Shown: positions 16,101-24,719, counted from the first letter of the stretch. The stretch is DNA of 64,000 bases from Porticoccus sp950063125 (GCF_963973895.1 NZ_CAXBBF010000005.1); one strand, 5' to 3'. The notes: a model not told the origin generated them from the sequence alone. Translations and numbers: made by a program.

Positions 16101-16993
16101 CGGGTGGGGATGGAGGCAGTAGCCTGGATCCGGCATTGTTCCCGCTGATGCAGTTATCCATCAAAAAATTTGCCATGGGGGAGCGGACGTTCGGGCGGGT
16201 CAGCTTCAGGACGGAGCCACAGCCAGATGGTGTATTGATTTCCTCACTCGATGCCAATCTGCTGGGCCTGCAGTTGGGGGGCAAGGATTACGATACCTCG
16301 GTACTCTGGACATTGAAAAATGGCATCTACGCCACCCAATTTGATGGTCTGTTCAGTGTCGATGATGTGGGCCAGGTCATGGAGAACTGGGGTATCCCCC
16401 CGGCGCTGGACAGTGAGGCAGGCCGCTTCTTTGCCGATTTGCACTGGCTCGGCCAGCCCTGGGAGATATCGCCCGCCACGATGACTGGTGCCATGTCGCT
16501 GCAACTGGAGAACGGCCGCTTTTACAAATCGCCCTCCGGCACGGCGAATGCCTTAATCCGGTTGGTGGGGTTGTTCAACTTCAACAACTGGTTGCGTCGT
16601 CTGCAGCTGGATTTTTCGGATCTGTTTGAAAAAGGCATGAGTTTTGATGAGCTGCAGGGTGGCCTGGTCTTTAATGAGGGCACCATGCAGTTTGATCCGC
16701 CGCTGCTGGTCAAAATGCCTTCCGGTCGGATCAAGATGGCCGGTAGTGCCGACCTGATTGCCGAGCAAATTGATGCGTCGCTGGTCACCACATTACCGGT
16801 GGGCACCAATCTGCCCTGGGTGGCGGCATTGATTGGTGGATTGCCCGCCGCCGCCGGGGTTTATATCACCAGTAAGTTATTTGAAAAGCAGGTGGACAAG
16901 CTGTCCAGTATCAGCTATCGAATTACTGGACCGTGGGATGATCCTTCGGTCAAGGTGCAAAAAATATTCAGTGACAAGGGGGGCGCAAAATGA
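13124..16993 (+). CDS. yhdP: YhdP-family AsmA-like envelope protein
   Basis: About 1,289 residues, the YhdP/TIGR02099 family of giant AsmA-like bridge proteins thought to move phospholipids from the inner to the outer membrane. One N-terminal membrane anchor (about residues 8-30) is followed by a long beta-rich periplasmic body, then the conserved C-terminal AsmA-like part (FYKSPSGTANALIRLVGLFN, then PWVAALIGGLPAAAGVY). The TTG at 13124 follows AGGAG by seven bases and is preferred over TTG 13094; ATG 13139 is also possible. Its stop overlaps the nitrilase gene as ATGA. Position after rng is conserved. Confidence 0.94.
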   Translation: MKAAQMLKSIVRRLLLLAALSVISIALLVSLGREAIVNLDNYRTQINFFLSEQLAMQVETRQLLGDWQRLKPRITALDLKVFGDGGQQPAVSIDRITLEVNLLKTLLARQLVLSELWIGEVALTLKEDADGHWRVAGLPREDRQRTDSTGLLDMLLDSDMSGIGKVSANLRFYSGTEAGIEARDILLENSGDFHRLLAGLSLAGHDPVAELIVEARGDHRDMDDFSASAYLKINRIDFSGSLSALAKGWFPAAVDRVGDISTDIEGEIWIDMQDGGLAMLKGRLSAAEIPLNWVEDVEPLTHFSTDLTGWFKPGENWGLSLQDLDFQWGELAIEPLTINYLQKVGAGWGEGSVAVSQINLSLVDDILAKTGLASVSVLEALGKLQPAGLLRNAHLDLLIDDDQTKLKLRANLDDVAISSWRGAPASRQINGYVEATNDSGLLELDSQNGFAMHYPQVFDGYMEHSSFRGQLHWRWDAANRDLKIASGTLEMGGEEGIGRAHLYLDIPIGKPGEKAEMTLLLGIRDSHTRYLPRYLPDNLDPGLLKWIDESVGDMALPEAGFVWRGPLENGGSGTRSIQLYLKTENGRLQFQPDWLPLEQLDSVITLDNGDLDAEIRSAGIGKMAIRRGVVQLRPIPFAQGQQLQIKADISGTTGDAVAVLAQSPLRGRVDGLAGWKITGQSEVAIDLTIPLAGNNAEGSYTVDATLQNSGLALPDSGIAFEQLQGTLAYRDGKGLYGEGLTGKFWGESVVANLSTGEDDLLLDVEGLLAMPALARFINLSSTRILQGKTPVEAKIRLPLEDDGSSIRLQVNSRLEGVEINLPAPAGKTRASVKDIQVDVTLAKELDLRIEADGHLRAHLQQKDGVLSRGLLAIRDDEAELPGLGQFRITGKLDRFSLTEWQPYFTELTSENASAPAALTMMFDARVEELEVAGLTVDSAVGSGRFHEGDWQVVLDSKQAAGQALIPGTPSSPILLDLEWLSLPAPSPVSGQEAGGDGGSSLDPALFPLMQLSIKKFAMGERTFGRVSFRTEPQPDGVLISSLDANLLGLQLGGKDYDTSVLWTLKNGIYATQFDGLFSVDDVGQVMENWGIPPALDSEAGRFFADLHWLGQPWEISPATMTGAMSLQLENGRFYKSPSGTANALIRLVGLFNFNNWLRRLQLDFSDLFEKGMSFDELQGGLVFNEGTMQFDPPLLVKMPSGRIKMAGSADLIAEQIDASLVTTLPVGTNLPWVAALIGGLPAAAGVYITSKLFEKQVDKLSSISYRITGPWDDPSVKVQKIFSDKGGAK

Positions 16994-17820
16994 GTCGTGT
17001 TGCCGCCATGCAGATGACCAATCAGGGCAGTTTACAGGGTAACTTACAGCAGGCAGCGACCCTGATAGAGCAGGCTGCCCAACAGGGGGCAAAGCTGTTG
17101 GTGCTGCCGGAATATTTTGCCTATCAGGGGTGTCGGGATCTGCCGGCGATTGCCCGTGATGAGCAGGATGCCAGTGGTCCGGCCAGACAGTTTCTGGCGG
17201 AGCAGGCAAAACATCATCAGGTCTGGATTGTTGGTGGAACCATTCCGGTTGCCCAGTCAGCCGATCAGCGTGCGGCGGCAATGTGCTTTGTGGTGGATGC
17301 GCATGGCAGTGAAGTGGCGAGTTATCAGAAGATCCATCTGTTCGATGTGCAGGTGGGCGATAGTCAGGGGCGTTACTGCGAGTCCGACGACTACCGTCAC
17401 GGCAGCGAACCGGTGGTGGTGGACAGCCCCTTTGGCAAGCTGGGATTGACGGTCTGTTACGATCTCCGTTTTCCGGAACTGTACCGTTATCTGTCGGCCC
17501 GGGGAGCGGAAATTCTGTTGGTTCCCTCGGCTTTTACAGCGGCGACGGGTGAGGCGCACTGGCAGTTACTGTTGCGCGCCAGGGCGGTGGAGAATCTCTG
17601 TTATGTGGTCGGTGCCAATCTGGGGGATCGGTTTCATGAGAAACGGCCGACCTGGGGAGGCTCCGCTCTGGTGGATCCCTGGGGACAGGTCTTGGCGGAA
17701 CTGGATGCAGGGCCGGGGGTGGTTGTGGCAGATGTGGATCTGGCTTATCTGAACAAGTTGCGAAAAAACATGCCGCTTCATGAACACCGGCGTTTCGATG
17801 TGGTCAAAACCTCATCCTAA
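16990..17820 (+). CDS. Nit/omega-amidase-like carbon-nitrogen hydrolase
   Basis: 276 residues, a carbon-nitrogen hydrolase of the Nit1/Nit2-like branch. The Glu-Lys-Cys triad is intact: Glu41 in LPEYFAY, Lys114 in YQKIHLFD and Cys156 in LTVCYDLRFPEL. Relatives hydrolyse deaminated glutathione or omega-amides, which fits a metabolite-repair role, but the substrate cannot be read from sequence. It starts inside the yhdP stop. In Pseudomonas the same gene sits between yhdP and tldD; here tldD does not follow. Confidence 0.9.
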   Translation: MSRVAAMQMTNQGSLQGNLQQAATLIEQAAQQGAKLLVLPEYFAYQGCRDLPAIARDEQDASGPARQFLAEQAKHHQVWIVGGTIPVAQSADQRAAAMCFVVDAHGSEVASYQKIHLFDVQVGDSQGRYCESDDYRHGSEPVVVDSPFGKLGLTVCYDLRFPELYRYLSARGAEILLVPSAFTAATGEAHWQLLLRARAVENLCYVVGANLGDRFHEKRPTWGGSALVDPWGQVLAELDAGPGVVVADVDLAYLNKLRKNMPLHEHRRFDVVKTSS

Positions 17821-17837
17821 AAACCACAGGCTGTATC

Positions 17838-18347
17838 ATGAAAAATATGGGTTTAAGCGCATTGATGGCATTTTTGATCGCTCTCCCCCTGACGGTTTCC
17901 GCCGCAGAAATGAGTGTTGAGCAAGCCCGTCAGTTGATTCAGGAGGGGCGAGATATGGACACCATCCCCAAGGCAGTCTGGCAAAAAATACTGACGCCGG
18001 CGCAGTATAGGATCCTATGGAAGAAAGGTACCGAGCGTCCCTATACCGGTGCTTTACTGGAGAACAAGCAAAAGGGTACCTATGTGACGGCGGGTTGTCG
18101 CATCCCTGTTTTCCGCTCTGATCACAAGTACGATTCCCAGACTGGCTGGCCCAGTTTCTGGAAATCACACAAGCTGGACAATATTGTGCTTGAGGATGAC
18201 TGGTCATGGATGGGCAAGCGCGTTGAAGTGCTATCTGCCTGTGGCGAACACCTTGGGCATGTGTTTCAGGATGGCCCGAAACCCACCGGGTTGCGCTATT
18301 GCATCAACTCCGATGCGCTCCTGTTTATCCCCGACGAGCAACAGTAA
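17838..18347 (+). CDS. Periplasmic MsrB-like methionine-R-sulfoxide reductase
   Basis: 169 residues with a signal peptide (about 1-22, ending VSAAE), so exported. The MsrB fold is clear from GWPSFW, LGHVFQDGPKPTGLRYCIN and the catalytic Cys155. It would repair methionine-R-sulfoxide in envelope proteins. Only three Cys remain: Cys87, Cys135 and Cys155. Each of the two CxxC zinc pairs of classical MsrB has lost one Cys (TAGC instead of CxxC, SACGEH instead of CxxCxxH), so it is a zinc-free form; Cys87 or Cys135 may act as the resolving residue. It lies 17 bases after the nitrilase gene. Confidence 0.88.
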   Translation: MKNMGLSALMAFLIALPLTVSAAEMSVEQARQLIQEGRDMDTIPKAVWQKILTPAQYRILWKKGTERPYTGALLENKQKGTYVTAGCRIPVFRSDHKYDSQTGWPSFWKSHKLDNIVLEDDWSWMGKRVEVLSACGEHLGHVFQDGPKPTGLRYCINSDALLFIPDEQQ

Positions 18348-18383
18348 CCCCACGTCGCGGAACGGAGTTGCAGGTTTATTGCC

Positions 18384-19028
18384 ATGTCGATACTGGTCAC
18401 AGGTTTCGATGCCGGTCACGATAAAGTCAATGCCTCGGCAGCACTGGTGTCTTCTCTGCGGGATGACTTGCCGCAGCCATTGTTGTCTCTTCGCTCACGG
18501 CTTCACTTTGCCGTCCTGCCACTGAGCACCTCTGATCTGCGCGAGGCGGTGTTGGCGGAAATAGCTGCCTGTCAGCCGAGGTTCTGTGTGTTCACCGGCC
18601 AGGCTCGGGGCCGCAATAAAGTTAACCTGGAACGATTGGCCACCAATTTGAGGGATTTTGATTCCCCGGATGTCGATGGCTGTCAGCCGCGCGGGGAAAG
18701 GATTGAACCCGGTGGCCCGGCAGCCTACTGGAGTACCCTGCCGGGACAGGAAGCGATGTTAGAACGACTCAATCGACAGGGAATTCCGGCGGCGCTATCG
18801 AACCATGCGGGCAACCATCTGTGTAACCAGTTGTTCTATCAGGTTCTGCACTGGGCTCAGCAAAACGGTTCCGGCATGGCCTGCGGTTTTGTCCATATTC
18901 CGCCCCTGCCGATACAGGTTCGGCGTCAGTGGCCGGAAACCCCGTTCATGCCACTGGAGATGACTCGCGCAGCCCTTGCACAGATTCTGCTGGTGTTGGT
19001 TCAGCAGGCCGGGGCATCGCGTTCGTGA
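18384..19028 (+). CDS. pcp: Pyroglutamyl-peptidase I (peptidase C15)
   Basis: 214 residues, a cytoplasmic cysteine peptidase that removes N-terminal pyroglutamate. The Glu-Cys-His triad can be placed in KVNLERLATN (Glu), GNHLCNQLFYQ (Cys) and GFVHIPPLP (His). The N-terminus ILVTGFDAGHDKVNAS corresponds to the family's GFEPFGG segment but is divergent. It lies 36 bases after msrB in the same direction. Confidence 0.88.
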   Translation: MSILVTGFDAGHDKVNASAALVSSLRDDLPQPLLSLRSRLHFAVLPLSTSDLREAVLAEIAACQPRFCVFTGQARGRNKVNLERLATNLRDFDSPDVDGCQPRGERIEPGGPAAYWSTLPGQEAMLERLNRQGIPAALSNHAGNHLCNQLFYQVLHWAQQNGSGMACGFVHIPPLPIQVRRQWPETPFMPLEMTRAALAQILLVLVQQAGASRS

Positions 19029-19096
19029 ATCAATCTGCCTGACAGGAAAATCCGTCCTGAATATGAATAGCGCCGGTCGAGTCAGCGATTTACTGC

Positions 19097-19564
19097 TTAA
19101 CGGTGGTAGGGATGCCCGGCATTGATGCTCCAGGCGCGGTAGAGCTGTTCCGCCAGTAATACACGCACCAGGGGATGGGGCAGAGTCAGGGCGGAAAGTG
19201 ACCAGCGGCTATCAGCTCTAGCCAGACACGCCGGCGCCAGGCCGTCGGGCCCACCGACCAGCAGACTGACGTTGTCGCCGGAACCCTGCCAGTGTTTCAA
19301 GTTGACCGCCAGATCCCCCGTGCTCCAGGACTTGCCCTGTACCTCCAGTGCGATGACCTGATCCCGCTCGCCGATAGCTTTCAGCATCGCCTCGCCTTCC
19401 CGCAGGATTGCGCGCTGGATGTCGGCTCCCTTGCCTCGCTTACCAAGGGGCAATTCGACCACCTCGATGCGCAGCTCCGGGGGCAGGCGCTTGAGGTATT
19501 CGTTGCAGCCGGATTCCACCCAGTCCGGCATCTTTGTGCCGATGGCAAGGATTCTCAGCCGCAT
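19097..19564 (-). CDS. rlmH: 23S rRNA pseudouridine-1915 N3-methyltransferase
   Basis: 155 residues, the usual size of RlmH, a SPOUT-class methyltransferase that methylates pseudouridine 1915 of 23S rRNA in the assembled ribosome. LLVGGPDGL is the SAM-binding trefoil knot, and the C-terminus LPHPLVRVLLAEQLYRAWSINAGHPYHR is diagnostic. It follows rsfS with a six-base gap in the conserved proA-nadD-rsfS-rlmH order. Confidence 0.98.
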   Translation of the reverse strand: MRLRILAIGTKMPDWVESGCNEYLKRLPPELRIEVVELPLGKRGKGADIQRAILREGEAMLKAIGERDQVIALEVQGKSWSTGDLAVNLKHWQGSGDNVSLLVGGPDGLAPACLARADSRWSLSALTLPHPLVRVLLAEQLYRAWSINAGHPYHR

Positions 19565-19570
19565 CAGACT

Positions 19571-19921
19571 TTATTCCTCGCCGCTGACTCTTGGGCTGCC
19601 GGGGCGCACGGACCAGAGTTTTTCCAACTCGTAAAAAAGACGGGTCTCGGGGAGCATGACATGTACCACGATATCGCCAAAATCCACCAGCACCCATTCA
19701 GAGGTGTCCATCCCTTCGACGCCGATAGGCTGAAAGCCCGCCTTTTTCGCGTCTTCCACGACGTTATCCGCAAGGGATTTGACCTGGCGGCTGGAGGTGC
19801 CGCTGGCGACCACAATCTGGTCCATGACATCGGTCAGATCGCTGACGTCCATAGTGACGATGTCTTTGCCCTTGATATCTTCGAGGGCGTTGACCACGAT
19901 ATCGATCAATTTTTTGCTCAT
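19571..19921 (-). CDS. rsfS: Ribosome silencing factor RsfS
   Basis: 116 residues. RsfS binds L14 on the 50S subunit and blocks subunit joining when nutrients are scarce. The motif ASGTSSRQVKSLADNV and the segment GMDTSEWVLVDFGDIVVHVM are characteristic. It lies 15 bases after nadD and just before rlmH. Confidence 0.96.
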   Translation of the reverse strand: MSKKLIDIVVNALEDIKGKDIVTMDVSDLTDVMDQIVVASGTSSRQVKSLADNVVEDAKKAGFQPIGVEGMDTSEWVLVDFGDIVVHVMLPETRLFYELEKLWSVRPGSPRVSGEE

Positions 19922-19936
19922 TGAATACCCTGTTGG

Positions 19937-20590
19937 TTAATACAGCTGGTTTTGGTTAATGTAATCAATAATGCCGTCTGGTACCAGATAGCGGATGGAT
20001 TCCCCCCGCTGCAGTGCCTGGCGGATCCCGGTGGCGGAGATGGGTAGCAGGGTCATTTCCCGAATCAGCAGGCCGCCGGCCGCTGTTGTCTGCAGTTCCC
20101 CGGTTTGGCGGATGCGGTGCCCATCGACAAAATCCCACACTTCACCCGAGTCAGGCAGATGCCAGCCGGGCCTGGCCGCCACCACAAGGTGGGCGAAGTC
20201 AGTCAGTTCCCGCCAGCGGTGCCACTGATTGATGGTGTGCAGCGTATCCATGCCGATACACAGGCACAGCGGCACTCCCGGTCCGATTTCACGGCGCAGC
20301 TCGATCAGACTGTCCACGGTATAGGAGGGGCCATCCCGGCGCAGTTCGCGGTCGTCGGCCACCAGACCCGGTTCTCCGGCCAGACCCAGTTTCAGCATGG
20401 CCATTCTCTGCTTTGGCGATGCCTGAGGTGGTGTGCGATGGGGTGGCTGAGCGCTAGGCATCAGCCTCATCTCGGCAAGTTCCAGGGCGTTTTTCAGTTC
20501 CAGCGCAGTGCGGAGATGACCGATATGTACCGGGTCAAAGGTGCCGCCAAACAGGCCGACACCACGCAGTTGTGCAGAAGATTGGCGCAT
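19937..20590 (-). CDS. nadD: Nicotinate-nucleotide adenylyltransferase
   Basis: 217 residues. NadD joins nicotinate mononucleotide and ATP to make deamido-NAD. The nucleotidyltransferase motif GGTFDPVHIGH is at about residues 15-25, and the C-terminal ISATGIRQAL matches the ISxTxxR signature. It follows proA by 15 bases in the same operon. Confidence 0.97.
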   Translation of the reverse strand: MRQSSAQLRGVGLFGGTFDPVHIGHLRTALELKNALELAEMRLMPSAQPPHRTPPQASPKQRMAMLKLGLAGEPGLVADDRELRRDGPSYTVDSLIELRREIGPGVPLCLCIGMDTLHTINQWHRWRELTDFAHLVVAARPGWHLPDSGEVWDFVDGHRIRQTGELQTTAAGGLLIREMTLLPISATGIRQALQRGESIRYLVPDGIIDYINQNQLY

Positions 20591-20605
20591 ATACCGGCGG
20601 TGCTC

Positions 20606-21859
20606 CTATTGGCGGATTTCGCCGTGGCCGAACACGACCCATTTCTGTGAGGTGAGTCCCTCGAGGCCCACCGGGCCGCGTGCATGAATCTTGTCTGTGG
20701 AAATACCAATTTCCGCACCCAGCCCGTATTCAAAGCCGTCGGCAAAGCGTGTGGAGGCATTGACCATGACCGAGCTGGAATCCACTTCCGCCAGAAAGCG
20801 GCGGCTGCGAGTATCATCGGTCGTCACAATGGACTCGGTGTGATGGGAGCCATAGTGGTCGATATGTGCCATTGCTTCATCCATGTCTGCGACCACCTTG
20901 ATGGACAGAATCGGTGCAAGATACTCCGTGCGCCAATCCTCTTCGGTGGCGGGCGGACAGTCGATAATGGCACAGGTCTGTTCGCAGCCGCGCAGTTCCA
21001 CGCCCTTGGCCCGATAGGCCTCTGCCAGTCTGGGCAGAATCTTGGTGGCTACAGCCTCTGCCACCAGCAGGGTTTCCATGGCGTTACAGACACCATAGCG
21101 GTGGGTTTTGGCATTCATGGCAATGTTGAACGCCATTTCCAGATCGGCTTTGTCGTCGATATAGACATGGCAGATGCCATCCAGATGCTTGATCACCGGC
21201 ACCCGCGCTTCGCGGCTGATCCGTTCAATCAGGCTCTTGCCGCCGCGGGGAATAATCACGTCCACAAAGTCGGTCATGGTAATCAGTTCGCCCACGGCGG
21301 CCCGGTCGGTGATCTCGATCACTTGCACGATGGTTTCCGGAAATCCGGTGCTGGCGAGTCCCTTCCGGATACAGTCGGCGATGGCCCGGTTGGACTCAAT
21401 GGCCTCACTGCCGCCACGGAGGATAGTGGCATTACCAGACTTCAGGCAGAGGCTGGCGGCATCCACGGTGACATTGGGGCGGGACTCATAAATGATGCCT
21501 ACAACGCCGAGGGGGACGCGCATTTTGGCCACTTCAATACCGCTCGGACGGGTTTGTCTGTCGCTGATAACTCCGATGGGGTCGGGCAGTTCCACGACCT
21601 GGCGAAGGCCTTCGATCATGGCGTCCACACGGGCATCATTCAGTTCGAGGCGATCCAGCAGCGCGGCATCCAGACCATTGTCGCGGCCCTTCTGCATATC
21701 GAGCGCATTGGCGCTCAGGACGCTGGCCCGGTTGCTGTCAAGCGCTTCGGCAATGGCCAGCAGTGCGGCATTTTTTGCCTCGGTGGAGGTCGCGGCAATG
21801 ACCCGGGATGCGGTTCTGGCCTGCTGCCCGAGTTGTTGCATGTATGATTTGATATCCAT
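20606..21859 (-). CDS. proA: Gamma-glutamyl phosphate reductase
   Basis: 417 residues from the ATG at 21859, the second step of proline synthesis (glutamyl phosphate to glutamate semialdehyde, NADPH-dependent). The catalytic Cys is in HRYGVCNAMETLLV. ESRPNVTVDAASLCLKSGN and ARGPVGLEGLTSQKWV are family hallmarks. An ATG at 21892 adds eleven residues with no family counterpart and neither start has a clear ribosome-binding site; the shorter form matches known ProA N-termini. It heads proA-nadD-rsfS-rlmH. Confidence 0.97.
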   Translation of the reverse strand: MDIKSYMQQLGQQARTASRVIAATSTEAKNAALLAIAEALDSNRASVLSANALDMQKGRDNGLDAALLDRLELNDARVDAMIEGLRQVVELPDPIGVISDRQTRPSGIEVAKMRVPLGVVGIIYESRPNVTVDAASLCLKSGNATILRGGSEAIESNRAIADCIRKGLASTGFPETIVQVIEITDRAAVGELITMTDFVDVIIPRGGKSLIERISREARVPVIKHLDGICHVYIDDKADLEMAFNIAMNAKTHRYGVCNAMETLLVAEAVATKILPRLAEAYRAKGVELRGCEQTCAIIDCPPATEEDWRTEYLAPILSIKVVADMDEAMAHIDHYGSHHTESIVTTDDTRSRRFLAEVDSSSVMVNASTRFADGFEYGLGAEIGISTDKIHARGPVGLEGLTSQKWVVFGHGEIRQ

Positions 21860-21957
21860 GTCATTCAGTGTGGTGATTTCAGGACCGCGCATTATATCGT
21901 CGCAGGGCAGATAAGTCCTGATGATCCAGTGATAATTTTTTATTCGGCAGGCGCAAT

Positions 21958-22851
21958 ATGGCAGCTATTGGCGACAATCGTAAAAGCGGGGCACAATCAG
22001 CCACCATGACGGACAACAATCCCCTGCAGCTGTTGACTGATTTTGTGCACCGCTATCCGGATTTGCTGGTGTTGAGTGGCGCCGGTATCAGTGCCTCGTC
22101 GGGTGTGCCGACGTATCGGAGCAGTGAGGGGCACTGGCAGCGCAGACCACCGGTGCAGCATGGGGATTTCCTCAATAATCACTGTACCCGGCAGCGCTTC
22201 TGGGCCCGCAATATGGTGGGCTGGCGGTTTATGCGTGATGCGCACCCCAGCCCTTCGCACTTTGCTCTCGCTGGGCTGGAAGCGCTGGGTATGATTCGTT
22301 CAGTGGTGACCCAGAATGTCGATGGGCTACACCAGCGGGCGGGGAGTCGTCGGGTGATAGACCTTCATGGTCGCATCGACCGCGTGCGTTGCCTTGGCTG
22401 TGATGCGTTATTCCATCGGGAGGACATTCAGCGTTGGCTGGAGCAGCACAACCAATCGTTTGCGCAACGGGTGGGTGAAGTTGGCCCGGATGGTGACGCT
22501 GAGCTGGACGATCTGGATTATTCGGCGCTACAGGTGTGCGAATGCCGGTATTGCGGGGGTGTTCTCAAGCCGGATGCGGTCTTTTTCGGCGGCACGGTGC
22601 CGCCGCAGGTGGTTGCAGACGCGGCTGCAGAGCTTTTGCGTGCCGAGGCCCTGTTGGTGGTGGGCTCCTCCCTGATGGTTTATTCCGGGTTCCGTTTTTG
22701 TCGCTGGGCAGTTGCGCAGGGCAAACCGATTGCGGTGATCAATCCGGGCAAAACCCGGGCGGATGCGCTGGTGTCCCTAAAACTGGCTTTGCCCTGTGAC
22801 GAATTATTGCCAGCCCTTGCCAGCTGCTTGCGGGCCAGTGTGGCTGGTTAG
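21958..22851 (+). CDS. Sir2-family NAD-dependent deacylase
   Basis: 297 residues, a sirtuin that removes acyl groups from lysine using NAD. GAGIS (about 41-45), GVPTYRS, TQNVDGLHQRAG and the catalytic His in DLHG are all present. The zinc site is two CxxC pairs (CLGC and CRYC). The spacing and YRSSEGHW resemble SIRT4-like (class II) proteins rather than CobB. The ATG at 21958 has a GCAGG nearby; an internal ATG at 22006 would also keep the whole domain. It is divergent from proA. Confidence 0.92.
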   Translation: MAAIGDNRKSGAQSATMTDNNPLQLLTDFVHRYPDLLVLSGAGISASSGVPTYRSSEGHWQRRPPVQHGDFLNNHCTRQRFWARNMVGWRFMRDAHPSPSHFALAGLEALGMIRSVVTQNVDGLHQRAGSRRVIDLHGRIDRVRCLGCDALFHREDIQRWLEQHNQSFAQRVGEVGPDGDAELDDLDYSALQVCECRYCGGVLKPDAVFFGGTVPPQVVADAAAELLRAEALLVVGSSLMVYSGFRFCRWAVAQGKPIAVINPGKTRADALVSLKLALPCDELLPALASCLRASVAG

Positions 22852-22859
22852 TTGGGCGG

Positions 22860-23447
22860 TTAGCTCTGACTCATTGCGATCAGCCAGCTGCGGATCTGTT
22901 GCAGGCGTTCGCCCGGATCATCCAGCTCCAGCAGGCTGATTCGCAGCTCCAGCTCGATGGGCAGCAGGCGAGCCAGCTGCCAGCCCAGTGCATTGCCATC
23001 CTGGGGGGCGACAAAGGTTTGCTGGACAACAGGGTCACCCTCCGCTAGCGCCATCAGCAGATCGAGCAGATCTGCCGTTGCATCATCCAGTTCAAGTGGC
23101 TCGTCCGGGGGGCAGAACCGGACAATGCCGGTGACCAGGCCATCCTGCTCCGCCTCGCTATTGAGTAACTGAAACCGTTGACCGCCGCGTATCACAATAC
23201 CCAGTAGGCCGTTTTCAAGTTGGCTCCAATCGATAATCTCGGCAATGGCTCCCCAGGGGTAGACCCGGGGCACTGCGCCGACTTCAGGCCCCTCCAGAAT
23301 AGGCACGACCCCGAAGGGCTGCTCTTTTTTAAAACACTCGGTGATCATTCGCAGATAGCGCTGCTCGAAAATCTGCAAATTGAGCGTCGTGCCCGGAAAA
23401 AGTGGCTGGGTCAGCGGAAAAAGTGGCAGTCTGGTGGTTTCTGTCAT
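22860..23447 (-). CDS. Lon N-terminal (substrate-binding) domain protein
   Basis: 195 residues made almost wholly of the Lon N-terminal LAN domain (LPLFPLTQPLFPGTTLNLQIFEQRYLRMI), without ATPase or protease parts. Such stand-alone proteins are common in gammaproteobacteria; their function is not established. It converges on the sirtuin gene, with eight bases between stops. Confidence 0.88.
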   Translation of the reverse strand: MTETTRLPLFPLTQPLFPGTTLNLQIFEQRYLRMITECFKKEQPFGVVPILEGPEVGAVPRVYPWGAIAEIIDWSQLENGLLGIVIRGGQRFQLLNSEAEQDGLVTGIVRFCPPDEPLELDDATADLLDLLMALAEGDPVVQQTFVAPQDGNALGWQLARLLPIELELRISLLELDDPGERLQQIRSWLIAMSQS

Positions 23448-23521
23448 AGTTTGCTAGGTTCCGGCAAGTGGCGATGATCCTGAGTGAGTTCCGGTGCGAT
23501 CAATACCGGGCCGGGATTTTC

Positions 23522-24037
23522 TCATTGATGCAGGGAGGGTGTCAGCAGTTTTGATTTTGGTACCAGCAGGGAGTCATTATTGTAACGTTCACCACTGCGA
23601 TAGCGTGGGGGATACCGCTGGGGTTTTTGCTTTTGCCAGAAGGGACGGTAGGGGTGGCGATTGTAACGGGGGTAATAATTGTTGTAATAGTGCTCTTCCC
23701 GGTAGATCACCGGCGGTGTGGCCAATTGTTCGGGCATCAGAGCCTCTTCCTCTTTCCTGCGGGCCTGGGTTCTTTTTTCCCGGTCCTGTTGCAGGCGTTC
23801 GGTGGTGTCGGCCATCTGCTCGATACGGGCGTCCGCGTCATCTTGAACGCCGTCTTTCCTGGCGGTGTCCGGCAGGGTAATGGTCTCCACCAGCACGGCG
23901 TTTTCCAGTGGTGCATCGCTGTAAACCACATTGCCATTGATATCGACGGATTTGTAGACAATCTGTTGGCCCTGCACCTGTATGGCAAGCATTGCCAGCA
24001 GCATCAGCGCCGCCTGTCCGATACCTGTGATCCGCAT
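23522..24037 (-). CDS. Secreted DUF4124-like protein
   Basis: 171 residues from the ATG at 24037, which follows GAGGG at good spacing; upstream ATGs lack a site. A signal peptide (about 1-22, ending VQGQQ) is followed by a DUF4124-like module (VYKSVDINGNVVYSDAP, about 24-40), a charged coiled-coil stretch (about 65-105) and a Tyr/Arg/Pro-rich tail (YYNNYYPRYNRHPYRPFW). Probably periplasmic or outer-membrane associated. Function unknown. Confidence 0.8.
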   Translation of the reverse strand: MRITGIGQAALMLLAMLAIQVQGQQIVYKSVDINGNVVYSDAPLENAVLVETITLPDTARKDGVQDDADARIEQMADTTERLQQDREKRTQARRKEEEALMPEQLATPPVIYREEHYYNNYYPRYNRHPYRPFWQKQKPQRYPPRYRSGERYNNDSLLVPKSKLLTPSLHQ

Positions 24038-24170
24038 TTCAGCCCTCAAATCGTCCGCTATCCTTAACTTTGACACTTTACCAGCTGCAAAGTTGTGACG
24101 GTGACCTGTTTCACAGGATGGTCATATTTTGTTCATGTGCTTGTCACACGGGCTGCCTAATGTGTGATCC

Positions 24171-24719
24171 ATGACAACACCAAAAGCGCTACAAACACTC
24201 CACTTGCTCGATGTTGCCACCTTCTTGCGTATTGTGCAGTGGAATACCCGCAAGGGCATTCGAAGATTTGCCCGTCTGGTTTCTTGCAGTGCCGATGGCT
24301 GGCTCTATCCTGCGGCCCCTGCGCTGGCGGCACTGTTCTCGATCTCCCTGGCGGTACAGTTACTGATTGTGCTGACAGTCGGTTTTGCCATTGAACGGGT
24401 CAGCTATTACGTGCTGAAAAACAGCTTCAGACGGAACCGGCCGCCCCGGGCCATTCCCGGTTACCAGAGTGTGATTACGGCATCGGATGAATTCAGTTTC
24501 CCCTCCGGACATACCTCGGGTGCGTTTCTGGTCGCCACAGCACTGACCATACTTCTGCCGCCTGTTGGCATCGCGGTCTACCTCTATGGCTGGGCATCGT
24601 TGGTGGCCCTGTCCCGAGTGATACTGGGCGTTCATTTTCCACTGGATACGCTGGCGGGCGCCCTGCTTGGTGGCAGCCTTGCCTGGGTTGCCCTGCAATT
24701 AACAGGCAGCTTGTTATGA
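24171..24719 (+). CDS. PAP2-family membrane phosphatase
   Basis: 182 residues, an integral membrane lipid phosphatase. The three catalytic motifs are complete: KNSFRRNRP (KX6RP), FPSGHTSGAF (PSGH) and SRVILGVHFPLD (SRX5HX3D). It lacks the C-terminal extras of PgpB. Likely substrates are lipid phosphates such as undecaprenyl pyrophosphate or phosphatidic acid. Its stop overlaps the glycosyltransferase-like gene as ATGA, so the two probably act in one envelope or glycolipid pathway. Confidence 0.92.
   Translation: MTTPKALQTLHLLDVATFLRIVQWNTRKGIRRFARLVSCSADGWLYPAAPALAALFSISLAVQLLIVLTVGFAIERVSYYVLKNSFRRNRPPRAIPGYQSVITASDEFSFPSGHTSGAFLVATALTILLPPVGIAVYLYGWASLVALSRVILGVHFPLDTLAGALLGGSLAWVALQLTGSLL

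Noticed and set aside
20684..21847. 387-codon open frame opposite proA
   Set aside because: An antisense shadow of a clear proA gene, rich in His, Gly and Asp as expected for reversed coding DNA.
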